From contig NC_061077.1 of the NCBI RefSeq assembly GCF_021917145.1, forward strand, positions 8,172,083 through 8,236,082: a DNA stretch of 64,000 bases, in the 5' to 3' direction. Position 1 is the stretch's first letter. Each line of letters opens with the position of its first letter. Below the pieces are notes generated by a model that ran no database searches, was not told where the DNA came from, and saw only the letters and a program-made list of their open reading frames with translations. Below are positions 1-16,702 of this stretch, in pieces. The DNA is from Hypomesus transpacificus. Its lineage: Eukaryota; Chordata; Actinopteri; Osmeriformes; Osmeridae. Made by a program: the position numbers and the translations under genes.

Positions 1-4678
<4,678 letters not shown>

Positions 4679-4689
4679 GTTGGCTGTGA

Positions 4690-5030
4690 TTTTTCGTTCA
4701 CCACTCCGATTTAAAGCGCTTGGAACTTTACTTCATACTGAAGAAAGTTTGAGAGAGAAACTTATTAGTTGGGGTACGGCTGCAGAGCAGCTGTGAAATT
4801 AAACCAATCAGATTCAAGTAGCTTTCTCATTGTCCCCAAATCTAGCCAATGAGAGTGGCGTACACAGTCAGCTTTCCAAAACAATGCCCATTGAAAACGA
4901 ACACAAAAGGGTCGGGGTATCCCCAGTGGTCACATGGCAAAATCCAACTTTTCCTTCTTTCTCTCATTTCATTGACTGGGACTCCTCAAGATCCTTGAGA
5001 ATTTAACAGATAACCAATGAAAAGGTTAAT
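4690..5030 (-). promoter_or_regulatory. CCAAT-rich putative promoter upstream of the minus-strand gene
   Basis: Just upstream (on the minus strand) of the proposed ATG at 4678 lie three CCAAT pentamers on the plus strand at 4804-4808, 4846-4850 and 5014-5018, which read as ATTGG on the minus strand. Clustered CCAAT/ATTGG boxes are typical of NF-Y-bound vertebrate promoters. No clear TATA box was found. The promoter role is inferred from position. Confidence 0.35.
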
Positions 5031-5989
5031 TCTCCAGAAACCTATCAGCAGTTAACAGGCCAACATTAAAATCAAGATTCCTTCTAAATAATGAAACACA
5101 GATTCACTATACATTTCACTTATTTTTTAAACTTAGTTGCAAACCCATCTGATGTTCATATTGCACCCCAAAGGATATTTCATGTTGAATATTGACATAT
5201 AAAAAGCTTATTTTATTCGACCCCACAGTATCTCATTTGTGCAATGTTGCCCATTTGACAAAAATGGGCAAAACAAAACAAAAACCATGCCAAGGACTTT
5301 ACATCTATAAATCTATATTTATAAATACAACATTTTTTCCCTATTTTATTTTGCCTTATTAATAAAAACGATGTCCTCTCCTTTCTGCACTCAGTTTGCG
5401 TGGTGGCCTGTCTGTCTATCTGTCTCACACTCCCCTCCTCTCTGTCTGAGTGCTCTGAAACTTTGCAGGGCAGCATATGTCCTGACTTTGTACTTCTTCC
5501 CAGCCTAAGTCTGGAGACTGAGTGCGCCTGTACACCCCTATGACAGATGGTCCTGCAGATAATGATGACTGCGGCCCCCACCTCCTTTAGAGGGGGTTTC
5601 TGATTGTAGTCCAGGCATCTGCAAGCCTGGGGCTCTGGGAGCATGTGTGTGTATTGGGGGGAGGGGGGTTTTCTGATAAAGTTTTTATACTTCAATGACC
5701 ATTTCACTTTTAGATATTATACCTTGTGTATTTTCATATCGTAAACACACATTACTTCTAAAAGACATACCAACTAAAATATAATTTGTATTACCTATAT
5801 AATTATGTGCATAATTGTTTGTGTCTCAATAATTGTTATGTTGAATGCAAAGTAAATGTATGTTGTAAGTTCAATTAGTTTTGTTTGCTTATGTATTTGC
5901 TTTTGTGCTGCCCATATATTTTTCAAACTACTGTAGATGGGAGCTGAGAGTGTGGGCTCGATGCCTACTTGTGAAGTTTCATCGGATTG

Positions 5990-6006
5990 CACACACACAC
6001 ACACAC

Positions 6007-6045
<39 letters not shown>
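5990..6045. repeat. (CA)n microsatellite
   Basis: About 28 CA dinucleotides with a single GC interruption at 6011-6012. A further short TG-rich tract follows at about 6175-6240. Confidence 0.97.
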
Positions 6046-6047
<2 letters not shown>

Positions 6048-9000
6048 AAGCAGCCTCTTGTTCAATGGCCTGGAAATCATACTGCTAGCTCCTCCCCAAA
6101 AGTGTGAGCAGCCTTTGTTATTGTAATCAGACTCTGGCATGAATGTGACCGTGCTGGCCATAAGTGTGTTTCTCTCTGTGTGTGTGTGTGTGCATGCGTC
6201 TTAATGTGTGTGTTGGTGTGCATTTGTGTGAATAGTGAGAAAAAGGGTATTTGGCACAGCTGTCATTCGAGAGCAATATCAGTACTCTATTTCACATTTC
6301 TGTGAAAGGAACAACACTGCCATGCTACAAATTCATCATTTGTTTGTGATTTTCTCTCTGATTAATAAAAAAATGTCATACAAGTCAATTCCAAGGTTTT
6401 GGCACAAACAGAAAGTCTCTAAAGCTTGACTTAAACAAAAGTTTCACTTATAAAATGCACGATTATGCCCATTATTCTTATCATAATCCTTATTATTATT
6501 ATGGTTATTTTTGTTACTAGTAGTAGTAGGTGCACAACAAACATCAGCCCCAAACCAATTGACAGGACTATGGTTGACCTTAAACAGATTGTGGCCTCAA
6601 TGACCTTTAATGACAACAGATAGATCTAATATTCAGTTTGAAAATTTGAGGTTTATGATTCACACAAGCAAAATATTCACTAGTGACAATTATGTTAGCT
6701 AGCCTTGTTAAATATAAGAGGAGAAGTTATTAAATTCTGCCAAATTAGCCCAGCAGATGTCCAAAAGTATAGGTTTACTTGCGTTTGTGGGGGTGTGCCA
6801 AAAGAACTCTATTCAATAATCCCTAAACTTATCCACTAATTCACCCATCTCACTCACCCCTCCCTTTAAGACAATTTGCCATCTCCTTTAGACGTCCTTG
6901 CCACCTGCCCTTTTTTCCCCCCTTTCCCCAACCCCCCTCTCATCTCTATTCACACCTCCCCAATTAAGTGCACACATTTTCTGGACTCTTGACAAGTTAC
7001 CTTTCCAATGACAATACCACTGCGGAATGCTATAAAATGCATGAAAAACATACATTTACCTTTGACTGTTCCACTACTAGCCTACAATGCCTTACCTTGG
7101 ATTAGGTTTTACTCTGCCCCACCCACTAAAGTATCCATGCCATTCCAACTCAACATTCATCTCCATGGCATTGGGCCAGTGGGCCAGCAGGCTGTCGTAG
7201 CTTGGTAACTAGGGGTGCTGAAACCCCTCCCCCACCCCTTTCACATCCAACCAACAGGCCTAACTTGGCATCTGTATGCAAATCATCTTAATGGTATATG
7301 TATAATGTATGGAGGGTGAGGAAAATTAGTCCATACTTATGCACTAAGAGGTAAATTGGCTGATATTATGTGAGCAGCTGTCTGCCTTTTATTGAACTTA
7401 AGAGTGGAAAACATAGTTGACACTTTTAAAGAAATAAATGTTTTTTTTATTTGTTGCAATTGTCCTCATTTACATATATATGTATGTCTGGAGATAGAGT
7501 AGACATAATTACCTTGCTTTGTTTTTGTGTAATATATTTTACCATGGTCTTGGTAAGTTAATATGTTAAAGAATAAATTATATATTTAAATATGTTTCTT
7601 AATACCATATATTTACAATTGTGTCAAGTCTCTGACCAGTGATATAATCTGATCCAAAATACTATTTTATTTTTTTCTCCAAAATCCCTCCTGGCACAGT
7701 TTTTTTCTCAAAGAAACCTTCAAGTTGGGGCTAAAATTAACACAATAAGATGAAAAGAAATTTGACACCATTCCAGAAGAACTTGGGGGCTCTGGGCAGC
7801 ACTTCCAGGTTGTGATCTGGTCGAGCAGAGAGAACCAGAATTGTCAATAGACAGCCCTACTGGTCACTTTGTAACCTTTGACCCTATGGAGGTGCAGAGT
7901 ACGAGAGGGCAAACCCCCAGGGAGGCTTGTCTTTCTTCTTCCAGCATGAGCAGGTGTCGGAGCAGGGCTGACCTCTTCACAGAGAATCACTGAGATTCTT
8001 GCTTATTTACTGGATTTGAATGCATAACACGTGCTTTGCTCCCAAGGGTTGAGAAATGTTGGCAGGAATCCTGCCAACATTTTTAAACTCAGTCCCAACC
8101 ACAACAACCCAATCTTTTTAACCATCACATTTTGCAAAGTTATTACATATTCCATATGTCACATGAATGTATGCTACAGCATGGGACTCTACAAGGGTCC
8201 CTCATCACCTGTTTTTTCAGGACAGATAAGATAAGAGGTGATATCACAAGGCCTTATGGCCTATAAGGTTTTCTGCACAGAACAAACAAGCATCTACAGG
8301 GTAGATCTTCAGGCAAGACCACCCGCAGGTGAACTCATTAAGAGGCCTATAAAAACCTTCTGCTTGCACAGCAAGTCCTCTCACCACTCCACCACCACAA
8401 TAACAACAACGACCAACTGCACTAAAAAGAGAAACCTCCACAATGGGAGCTTCTAATTAGCAGAACACTGCTCAGTCACATTGACATATGCTCATGGTGT
8501 AAGAGAGGAAGAGAGGTGGAAGAAAGGGCTGAAACATAGATGGAAGGAGGAGGCACTGAGTGACCTTATAAATGTCTTGAGAGTCATAAAAATATAGAGA
8601 CAAAGAAAGGGGAAACCTAGTCACAGGGATTGGAATGAGGAGTTCCCATACCAGAAGGTGATTGTGACTGCTTGCCATTTCAGAGGTACAGTACATGACT
8701 GAAATGTTACTGGTAAGACAGGAAAGTATAGGTTCCAGTTACATTTTATTGATTACTTATGTTTCCTATTATGACATCTAATAGGTTAAGAAATAGGTTA
8801 AGAAATGACCTGAACAGTGACAGCAGGGTAACATGTTTTCTATGTCAGCCTCACTACCATAACATAAAAATAAATAAAAAAGATATCTCGACGTTTTATT
8901 GAATTGCATTTGCATTACACTTGAAAGTGCAAAAATATATCCAAATATTATATTAACTTATTATTATATATAAATAGCTTCAAATAGCTCCATTAAAAGG

Positions 9001-9070
9001 AAGGATATTGCAAGATTATATATGAAGAAAGTTGTAGTCTAATCATAATTTTTACTTAACAGCAATTTGA

Positions 9071-9083
9071 CGCCGCCTAGTGG
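9071..9083 (-). promoter_or_regulatory. CTCF-like motif near the porcn 5' end
   Basis: On the minus strand the site reads CCACTAGGCGGCG, one mismatch from the core CTCF pattern CCACNAGGTGGCAG. It lies about 780 bases before the porcn start codon, in a CpG-containing block likely to be the promoter. Binding is not shown. Confidence 0.3.
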
Positions 9084-9852
9084 AGAACAAAATAATAATT
9101 GTTGTCCCACTTGAGAAGAATGTGAACGCTAGAATTTCACCAGGCTGCCTGCAGCATCTTTCACACACTTTTCAGGTGAAATAACCAACTACTATGCTAC
9201 AGTAGCTACCTTAGTGAAACAAAGTATCTGATGTCTTGGTTTGTGCCTTGCTATGTGTGGTTTACGCTGGCTAAAGTTAGCTAACTAGCAAGTTAAGTAA
9301 CTAGCTGGGAACTGACAACCAAAGTGTTTTATTGAGTTCAGAGCTAGCTACAGTAGTGCTACAACATGTTAGCACTATCCGCCATACAAATAGCTACCAG
9401 TATATGTGTACAGAAGAGAAATCTAGCCAGACAACACGTAAGCTATTAAGCTAGTTAGTAAGTTAATCAAGTTCATAGAACTGAAGAAGCTGTACTAACA
9501 CGGTTGAACAGACGCCCGCTAGTGTATGAACTAGGCTCAATTAAAGTTGGATACTTAATATAGCTTAGTTAGCTACAACGCTAGCTTGACCAAGTGAAGT
9601 GGCGAAGATGTACAGTCTCCACTGGCACTGGCCAGAAATAATACGTTGTGGTGCTCAACTTCTACAACGTTAAAAACTATTGGGCAGATTAAATATAATT
9701 CCTGCGGAAGGGCTAGATAACTAAGATTGGAGAGCTCCCTGGACTATTGCCCAGCATTTGTACCACAGATTTACCTATTACACGTGGTCTAAGCTATATG
9801 CAACCAAAGTTTTCGCATTTCCTCTTACAGGCAGTGCAGCCAGGTTGACATC

Positions 9853-12800
9853 ATGGTGTCCTTCAGCAGATGGGAATTCTTCCTAGAACTGGCAGAAAGC
9901 TGTGTTATACCCACTGTACAGCAAGGAGTGGAACAGGTCGGACTTCTCTTACTCATCTGTCTACTATTCCGACTTCTTTGTAGGCTAGGTGAGTGGAGAT
10001 CTAGGCTTAAATTGTTCTTGTTTTTAATAAACAATTTAGCTTGGATATGTGTAATACATGTACATGCATTAGTATAGATGGGTATTCAATTTTCTGTCAA
10101 TCAAGGTCTTTGTGCCACAGTGTTATGTATATTTAATTGAATAACGATAAAACTCGTACTAATGCTTACAATATGTTCCCTGCAATCTGTAGACTTGCCA
10201 TCACCTGTAAAACACCTGGGATCAGTGGTAGGAGGGCTGTATGCCCTGCACCTGTTCTTTGATCAAAACATGCTGTGGGTGTTACTGCTCTGTGTGCTAT
10301 GCTACCTCATCCTGTTCCTGAACCGTCACACAAGCAGCCGAGGCATCTTCCTGTCCAGCTCTATCCTCATCTACCTACTCATGGGGTAATGACGCATTGT
10401 GTTTGCTCACAAGTAGCAAAAGCAGAGCTAAGGCACTGGGTCCCAGTGCTAGAAGAGTGTCTTTCCCCCCTCAGATTGTGATTTCCAGTATGCCACATAA
10501 ACAATTGATCATATAATCTCTTAAAATAGGCTCTTAACAATTTTTTGTGATCTGTTTTTTAGAGAACTTCATTTGATTGACACAATAACCTGGCACAAAT
10601 TGAGAGGTAAAAATTCGAGATTTGGTCAATTGGGTTTCCTTGGCCAACATTTTCATTCAATTAAATATTTAATAGTAAACTTACTAAAGTAAGTAAAGTT
10701 TCATCAGGTGCATTGCCTAATCAGTTTCCAGTGAGCAGGATTAGACCCTTGGTCTAAGCAACTTGTAATTAATGTTATCTGCCCTCCCTAGGCTCCCAGA
10801 TGGTAGTGGCCATGAAGGCCATTTCTCTAGCATTTGACCTGGACAGAGGTGTGGTGTCCTCTCTGCCCTCACTTGGAGAGTTCATGGGTTACATTCTCTT
10901 TGTGGGAACTGTCATCTTCGGGCCCTGGATCAGCTACTCCAGCTACAAGGAAGCCATTGAGAGTCGGAAGCTGGTAGGTAAAATGCAACTGGTTTACCAA
11001 AGAGAATATAATTCGAAGTTTGCTATAAGTGTTAACTCTGTTTAGGGAGAGTGTGGTTACATAGGAACTGCTATATAGTTGCACATCATAATCCCCCATA
11101 ATAAGGGACACTTGGTATGGGAAACTTGGTGAGCTATTCAGTGGTTAGTGGATGTAAATGTTGAACCTTCCACTGCACTTTTGTAACATTGACTTACTCC
11201 TTACACCCCTCCCCCACAATGTGCCTTTTTACACTTTTTTTTACACTTTTGTAATCACTTATACCACTTAAGACCATTTAATTACATAACAATTTGTTGT
11301 AATTATATAGTAGTTAAATCTCATTGTAAAGTTTTACCTTTAAGTGTGGTTGATTTCTGAACCCTTTAGAGTTGGTCCTGGTTCCAGAAGTTCTCTCTCA
11401 GCTGGCTGAAGTGTCAAGTCTGCCTCGTCATCTCCAACTGCATTGCCCCTTACCTTTTCCCTTACTTCATTCCTATTCATGGTAACAGATCATTGCGCAA
11501 GTAAGTATGACGTTAACTGAGGAATTTACTATCTTCTCTATTAGAGCTGTGTTTTAATGAGGACACACAACAGCATTGTTAAGATCATGAGAGTTTTCTC
11601 CTGTCTCTGTGCTTCTGAGAGGTACATAAGAAAGGTACAGTAACTATTTTAATGTCTTCAGACAGCACGTGGGCTTGGGTAGATTTACTAAGATTACTCC
11701 TGTATCATGGATGTTACCCTCTGTGCAGGTGGATGAGTGCTTATGAGAATGCAGTATCATTCCACTTCAGTAACTACTTTGTAGGCCACCTCAGTGAAAG
11801 TACCACTGTGCTTGCTGGGGCAGGCTTCACTGAAGAAAAAGACAAAATCAAATGGTGAGTTTTGTGGAAAGTCCATCGTAGGTTAAAACAACTCTCTGAG
11901 TTTAGCTTGGCTTTCACACGTTTTTGTCTTTAGGGATCTGAAAGTGACCAAGCCTAGCAATGTGGAGCTGCCTCGGTCCATGGTATTGGTTGTGACTTCC
12001 TGGAACATTCCCATGTCTTGTTGGCTCAACACATGTAAGTGTCAATCAACAATCATGTTATTAAAAACATAATCTGAATAAGCGCTTGCATAGAAATAAT
12101 CTTTTGAACTTTTTCAGATGTTTTCAAGAGTGCCTTAAAACTTGGCACTTTTTCTGCAATTCTGGTGACCTACACAGCAAGTGCCTTACTACATGTGAGT
12201 ATTAATCTCTGTTAGTTGATGTAGTAAATTAAATGAATAAAATGTAAATTTTGTGATGCAATGTATGATTCAGGTATTTTGACTTCATTTTCACCTTGTT
12301 TCCTAAAGGGCCTCAGCTTCCATCTTGGGGCTGTCCTATTGTCTCTGGGCTTCATCACCTACGTAGAACACGGTACTGATGACTCCACATTATCATATTC
12401 ATTCTACTGGACAAACTTGAGTATGATATTTGAGTATTCAAACGTTGTTGGTTGTAATTTATGGCATCCTTCTTATCAGTTTTGAGGAAGAGGTTGGCGG
12501 CCATATTTAATGCCTGTATCCTGTCCAAGCACTGCACCACTGAGTGTTATCATCAGCACAAAAAGGTACACGTGTAATGTGCTTTTTATGTGTACATTAA
12601 ATAGCTTTATACTGCTGATTGTAGTTTAAGTGAACCATCTATAACTTTTAATTCAGTTTAATGACTGTCTAATTCGTATCCCTCTGGCCAATAGGGGCTG
12701 TGGGTGCATGGGATCAACCTAACTTTCAGTGTCCTTGCCATCTTCCATCTGACCTACCTGGGTTCTCTGTTTGATGCTGATGTGGATGACTTGGCAGCCG

Positions 12801-13002
12801 AGGAGGTAAGACCCACCCTTTAACTTGTTGGCTGCACTTCTAACACTGGAGTTGATGGATTGTTGTCTTGATGCCTTTCTTGTGTTATCTCCCTCTGTAG
12901 GGTTATGTTGCCAATCACACCATTCAGAAATGGTCCGAGCTCAGCTGGGCAAGCCATTGGGTGGTGTTTGCTTGCTGGGTCTTCTACCGGCTCATCCAGT
13001 GA
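9853..13002 (+). CDS. porcn: Protein-serine O-palmitoleoyltransferase porcupine
   Basis: Porcupine is the ER-membrane MBOAT enzyme that attaches palmitoleate to a conserved serine of Wnt proteins, which is needed for Wnt secretion and Frizzled binding. Twelve coding exons: 9853-9988, 10193-10385, 10563-10606, 10792-10973, 11370-11500, 11729-11854, 11934-12034, 12118-12194, 12309-12372, 12480-12565, 12695-12805, 12901-13002. All introns are GT-AG, phases agree, and the sum is 1353 nt (450 aa), within the 450-461 aa range of human isoforms. The start [14 protein letters not shown] and the segments [30 protein letters not shown] and SALLHGLSFH match vertebrate PORCN. The MBOAT catalytic His is His330 (SALLH) and the family Asn is near Asn303. 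Multiple hydrophobic segments fit a polytopic membrane protein. An acceptor at 9829-9830 just before the ATG implies an untranslated upstream exon. Confidence 0.96.
11053..11337. mobile_element. 5'-truncated copy of an inverted-repeat (MITE-like) element in a porcn intron
   Basis: The segment aligns by eye with the element at 58212-58562. It begins at the shared GTGGTTACATAG word, shares the TTACACCCCTCCC...GTGCCTT block, and ends with the TAGTTAA...TTGTAAAG right end. The left terminal inverted repeat is missing. It lies wholly in the intron between coding exons 4 and 5 of porcn. Confidence 0.75.
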
Positions 13003-14561
13003 TTTCAGAGTACTGTCTGCATTAACCATAACATGATTTAGTCAACTGGAAGAGAATATACAGTGGGCTGGTGTAAAACACGTAATAAAATGGCTCATTC
13101 GGTTTATTAGAATGGAACTGATAGTCTTCCACTGAAATTGTATTATTATATTCCTGGAGGGATATGGAAGGAGTTGTTTTATAACCGGACATGTATGCTA
13201 AAACTAAGAGTATAAAATATGGGACTTGACCATGTTCTACCTGAAATAGTCTGAGAAAAGGAGATTGTCTGACCAAGCTGCAGTTGCCTCTTTGGTCTAC
13301 TTTCTGACTACATGATTGCTATCAGTTCCATGAGAACCTTCCTGCTGTAGCCTCATTTTAATACCAAAAAGCGAATTCCTGTACATTTCAAACTTTGGTC
13401 ACCATGTGTAATAACCATGTGGCTGGACTATTCCTGTCCCATAGGATAAAATGGCATAAACACACTTGTCTGGCGTTGGCTATCAATTCAACCCTATTGA
13501 TGGTCATAGGATTTCAGTATTGAGGTATGAGAACATACCTGCCATCCTAAATGGGTTTGATACTAAGACCAACCACCATATCCCACAGCATCATTTGGGA
13601 GTGGCCTGGTCTGGTAAGAGTACTGTTGATGCTAGTACTAGTAGCACATTTTAAAGATATTGGTATGCTGGTTCATTGCAGTGGTGGTCACAATAATCTT
13701 ACATGTAACATTATATCTATACATGTTTGAAATGACAAAACAGGTTTTCAGTTGTTATTATGTTGTTTTTCTATTAAAGATAATTTACTTTTTTTCTGTT
13801 TGTAAATGTGATGATTTGTGTTGGGGTAGCTCATATGTTGCATTGACAGTAAATACCCTATACTGCTATTGGAAAGGCTAGAGTCTGGCAAAAAGGGGTT
13901 GCTTGGCTTGGACAGACATTGGTGGTGAGCTTGGATTTGTAGTTATGGGGGGAGAGGGTATTGAGCAGAGGAGTGAGTACAGATGGGAAGCTTGGCTTGG
14001 ATTGGCCAGGCTAGGAGGGGATGGGAAAGGAAAGACGGGATTGACTAGAGCTTAATTCTCCCACATAACTACATACAGTGTAATATCCACATAATTATGT
14101 CGATGAGATACACAATTGTTGTGATAATGATGTGGATGTCTATGTGATATGATATGAACATTCTGTATATTATGATTGCCTCAAGCCTTTCCTCATTATT
14201 ACCCATATCCAAAAGTGGACTTGGATCATCACCTGTTAACATACCTGTGTTTAGTCAATCATTAATGACCACAATCGTACCACAAGGTACCATTTAAACA
14301 ACAGGACGCCATCTCATTGCGGAACTAACAAGACAACCACCAGACACATGATCTGTTTTCTTGTTATAGGTTTGTTTGATTTGATTTTGAAAGATATGCT
14401 ATCTTTATATATCTATTGAATGAGTAGTACTGTAATGATTATGAACTCAATAGATTTGGATGTTGTAACAATGTGGAATTAACACTTCTGCCAGTTTCAC
14501 TCACCGATACATTTTTATGAGTCAATTCAATACGAGTGTCATCGACCTGTTCTAAGTAATA
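13003..14561. other. porcn 3' region and intergenic spacer
   Basis: It holds the porcn 3'UTR with poly(A) signal candidates AATAAA at 13084-13089 and ATTAAA at 13772-13777. The rest is AT-rich, with no supported gene before the SLC51A-like start at 14562. Confidence 0.6.
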
Positions 14562-16702
14562 ATGGGGAGAGGAGGCAACTGCAGTTGGATTGGAGCAGAG
14601 ATCCCTCTGTCATCTGAATTCTTCAGTGGTAAGAACTTTGTGAAGTTGTTGTGAAGAAAATTTTATTAGTATTACCCATTATAGAATATACTCATTCTCA
14701 CTAATAACTTCATTTACAATTAGTCATTTTAGCAGACACTCTTATCCAGAGCGACTTAGAGTAAGTACAGGGACCTTCTCCTTCTGATTACAAGACCGAT
14801 TCCCTAATCGCTCAGCCACCTGACTCCCTAGTTACACTAGCAGTATCACCTTGGTTGTTGTCTATTTTTCCTCAGTGATCCGGACTGAGCTGTGGCTTTT
14901 CCTCATCCCTGCTGTACTGACTGTGATCTTACTGGCCCTGTTTCTGGAGGAGGTGGGCTTCTTCCTGCGCCATGTGCCTTCGTCCAAACGCCAACGCCTC
15001 TATCTGTGGATACTGGGCATGTATCCGGTAATTCTATTTCTAATTTAGATTACCCCTGGAATCTATACTATGTATATATTTGCCATAGAAGATATTTGAT
15101 TTTTCTTTTAGGCCTTTGGTATATCCTCCATCATCGCACTGTATGTTCCCCGGTCCTCCTCATTGTGTAATTTCATTGCATCTCTGTGAGTTTTTCAGTG
15201 TTTTTAATTTTTTATATCAGTATAATATTATTAAAGCTAAATATATAAAAATTCTGATTTCAAAACTATGCAACCTAACTTACACAGCATTATGTATTTT
15301 ACTGGAAAGCTACCACTCGATCACCTTGCTAAAGTTCATGGATCTCATCACAAACTTCTTTGGAGGGAAAACACACATGCTTGAGATCTTGGCTGGAGAA
15401 CAGGTTTCCCCAGACCCTTTTCCTTGTTGCTGCTGCTGTTGTCTACCGATGATTGCAATAAACAGGCATGTATTCACACGGTTTTGATGATTCCCTTCCA
15501 TGCATATTGTGATATTGATAACTAAAGATGCATGATATAAACCTCTCAGCCCTAACAACATAACATGACTTTGCGCACCTCTTGTAGGACAAGTTTGGGG
15601 TGGATGATGGCTGCTGTGCTCCAGTTGTCTGTGGTGAGAACCATCCTGTTTTTTGTCACTCTTGTCCTCTGGACAGATGAGCAGTATGACTATGGAGATG
15701 TAAGTAACACTTAAAAGAACCAATTTGCAGTTGGCAATTTAAGCAATATTTTGCTAGTGTATAAAAATTGCTTCCTTGATTCTAATAGGATATCATTTTT
15801 TTTTTCAATTTATTCCAGGTGGATTCAGTCAATCTTAATCTTTACGTGAATGGTATCATAGGGTTTTCTACATTTTTGTCTTTCTATGGCTATCTGCTGT
15901 TTTACAAGGCCACCAAAAGGACGTTGCATGGTTATGGTCTGAGGGCCAAGTTTGTCTGCATTATAGTGGTATTGGTGTTATGTGGCCTGCAGAGTGGAAT
16001 CCTCGAGACTGTGGGGGCTCTGGAAGTCCTGCCTTGCACTCCTCCATTCTCTGTCCTTATGAGGTCCCAGTGTGAGTAAGAATTTGTAAAGAAATCTTGG
16101 TCATAATGCATTGTTATTTTTACTGTTATCATGCCAATGCCAACATAGACTAAGTAAACCTTTTGAGGAGTTTATTCCACAGTAACATACATTTCAGCAT
16201 GGATGTTTGTATGAGATATTTATACTTTTTTTTTTTTTTTTACTTTTTTTAAGTAATCTACCACTATGCAGTGGTTGTGGAGATGTTCTGCATTGGCCTC
16301 TTTGCCCGCCATACATTCCGTAAAGTGGAGCCCAGTCCAGAGGAAGGCATTGGACTAGAAGAAAGGCCTGACAGAGGCCTGCTGCTGGAGAAAGCAGTTC
16401 AAACAGAAGATGGGGCATTGCTTGGTGTCATCACACCACCAGAGGACTCCTGGCCTCACTGGTCCTCTGGCGAAGCCTCCAATCAAGGATATAACAGTGA
16501 CAGTGAAGACAGCCTCTGCAGGATAGAACATGCTCCTCTGGATCGCTTCTCTTTCCCCCTTCAACCTAGAAGTCAAGACTTGGCTCTGCCAGAGAGGTTT
16601 AATCCCAAAGTCTTTGAGGAAAACAAAACTTTAGATCTGGCCAAAGTGACAGTGACGGCTGATGTCAACTATGATGCATCTAAAGATGTCACTGTTGTAT
16701 AA
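14562..16702 (+). CDS. slc51a-like: Organic solute transporter subunit alpha-like protein
   Basis: OST-alpha is a seven-pass membrane protein that, with a small beta subunit, moves bile acids and steroid conjugates by facilitated diffusion. Seven coding exons: 14562-14628, 14876-15027, 15112-15185, 15310-15465, 15588-15699, 15819-16071, 16254-16702; sum 1263 nt (420 aa). Family marks are the FFGGK segment, a run of six cysteines at residues 137-142 (human OST-alpha has a similar Cys cluster here), and GLRAKFVCIIVVLVLCGLQ followed by PCTPPFSVLMRSQ, matching the human GAKF...ACSPPY...RSQ region. The chain is about 80 residues longer than human SLC51A (340 aa). The extra length is a hydrophilic acidic/Ser C-terminal tail of about 110 residues. 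Intron 4 uses a GC donor (15466). Exon 4 has a poor polypyrimidine tract before it. Family assignment is firm; whether this is the slc51a orthologue or a fish paralogue is open. Confidence 0.85.
14711..14829 (-). mobile_element. tRNA-derived SINE, internally deleted
   Basis: On the minus strand the unit starts with a tRNA-like head (GTCAGGTGGCTGAGCGATTA, an A-box type sequence) and ends in the common teleost SINE tail TAAGTCGCTCTGGATAAGAG followed by TGTCTGCTAAAATGACTAA. The usual middle part with the B box is missing. It sits in intron 1 of the SLC51A-like gene, 46 bases before exon 2. Confidence 0.8.

Larger units (their letters stand above)
5031..9830. other. Intergenic region between the minus-strand gene and porcn
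   Basis: No gene can be supported. It contains a CA microsatellite (5990-6045), TG-rich sequence near 6175-6240, a 13-bp inverted repeat at 8054-8082, and a CpG-containing block near 9060-9180 that may hold the untranslated first exon of porcn: a CTTTTCAG/GTGAAA donor candidate sits at 9175/9176. The 164-residue minus-strand ORF at 5213-5707 has no recognisable domain. Confidence 0.6.

Noticed and set aside
5213-5707. 164-residue minus-strand ORF
   Set aside because: No recognisable domain, no promoter or splice context, and composition like the surrounding non-coding DNA.
10433-10449. Short palindrome GCACTGGGTCCCAGTGC in a porcn intron
   Set aside because: Only 8-bp arms; expected by chance at this scale and no other signal supports a role.
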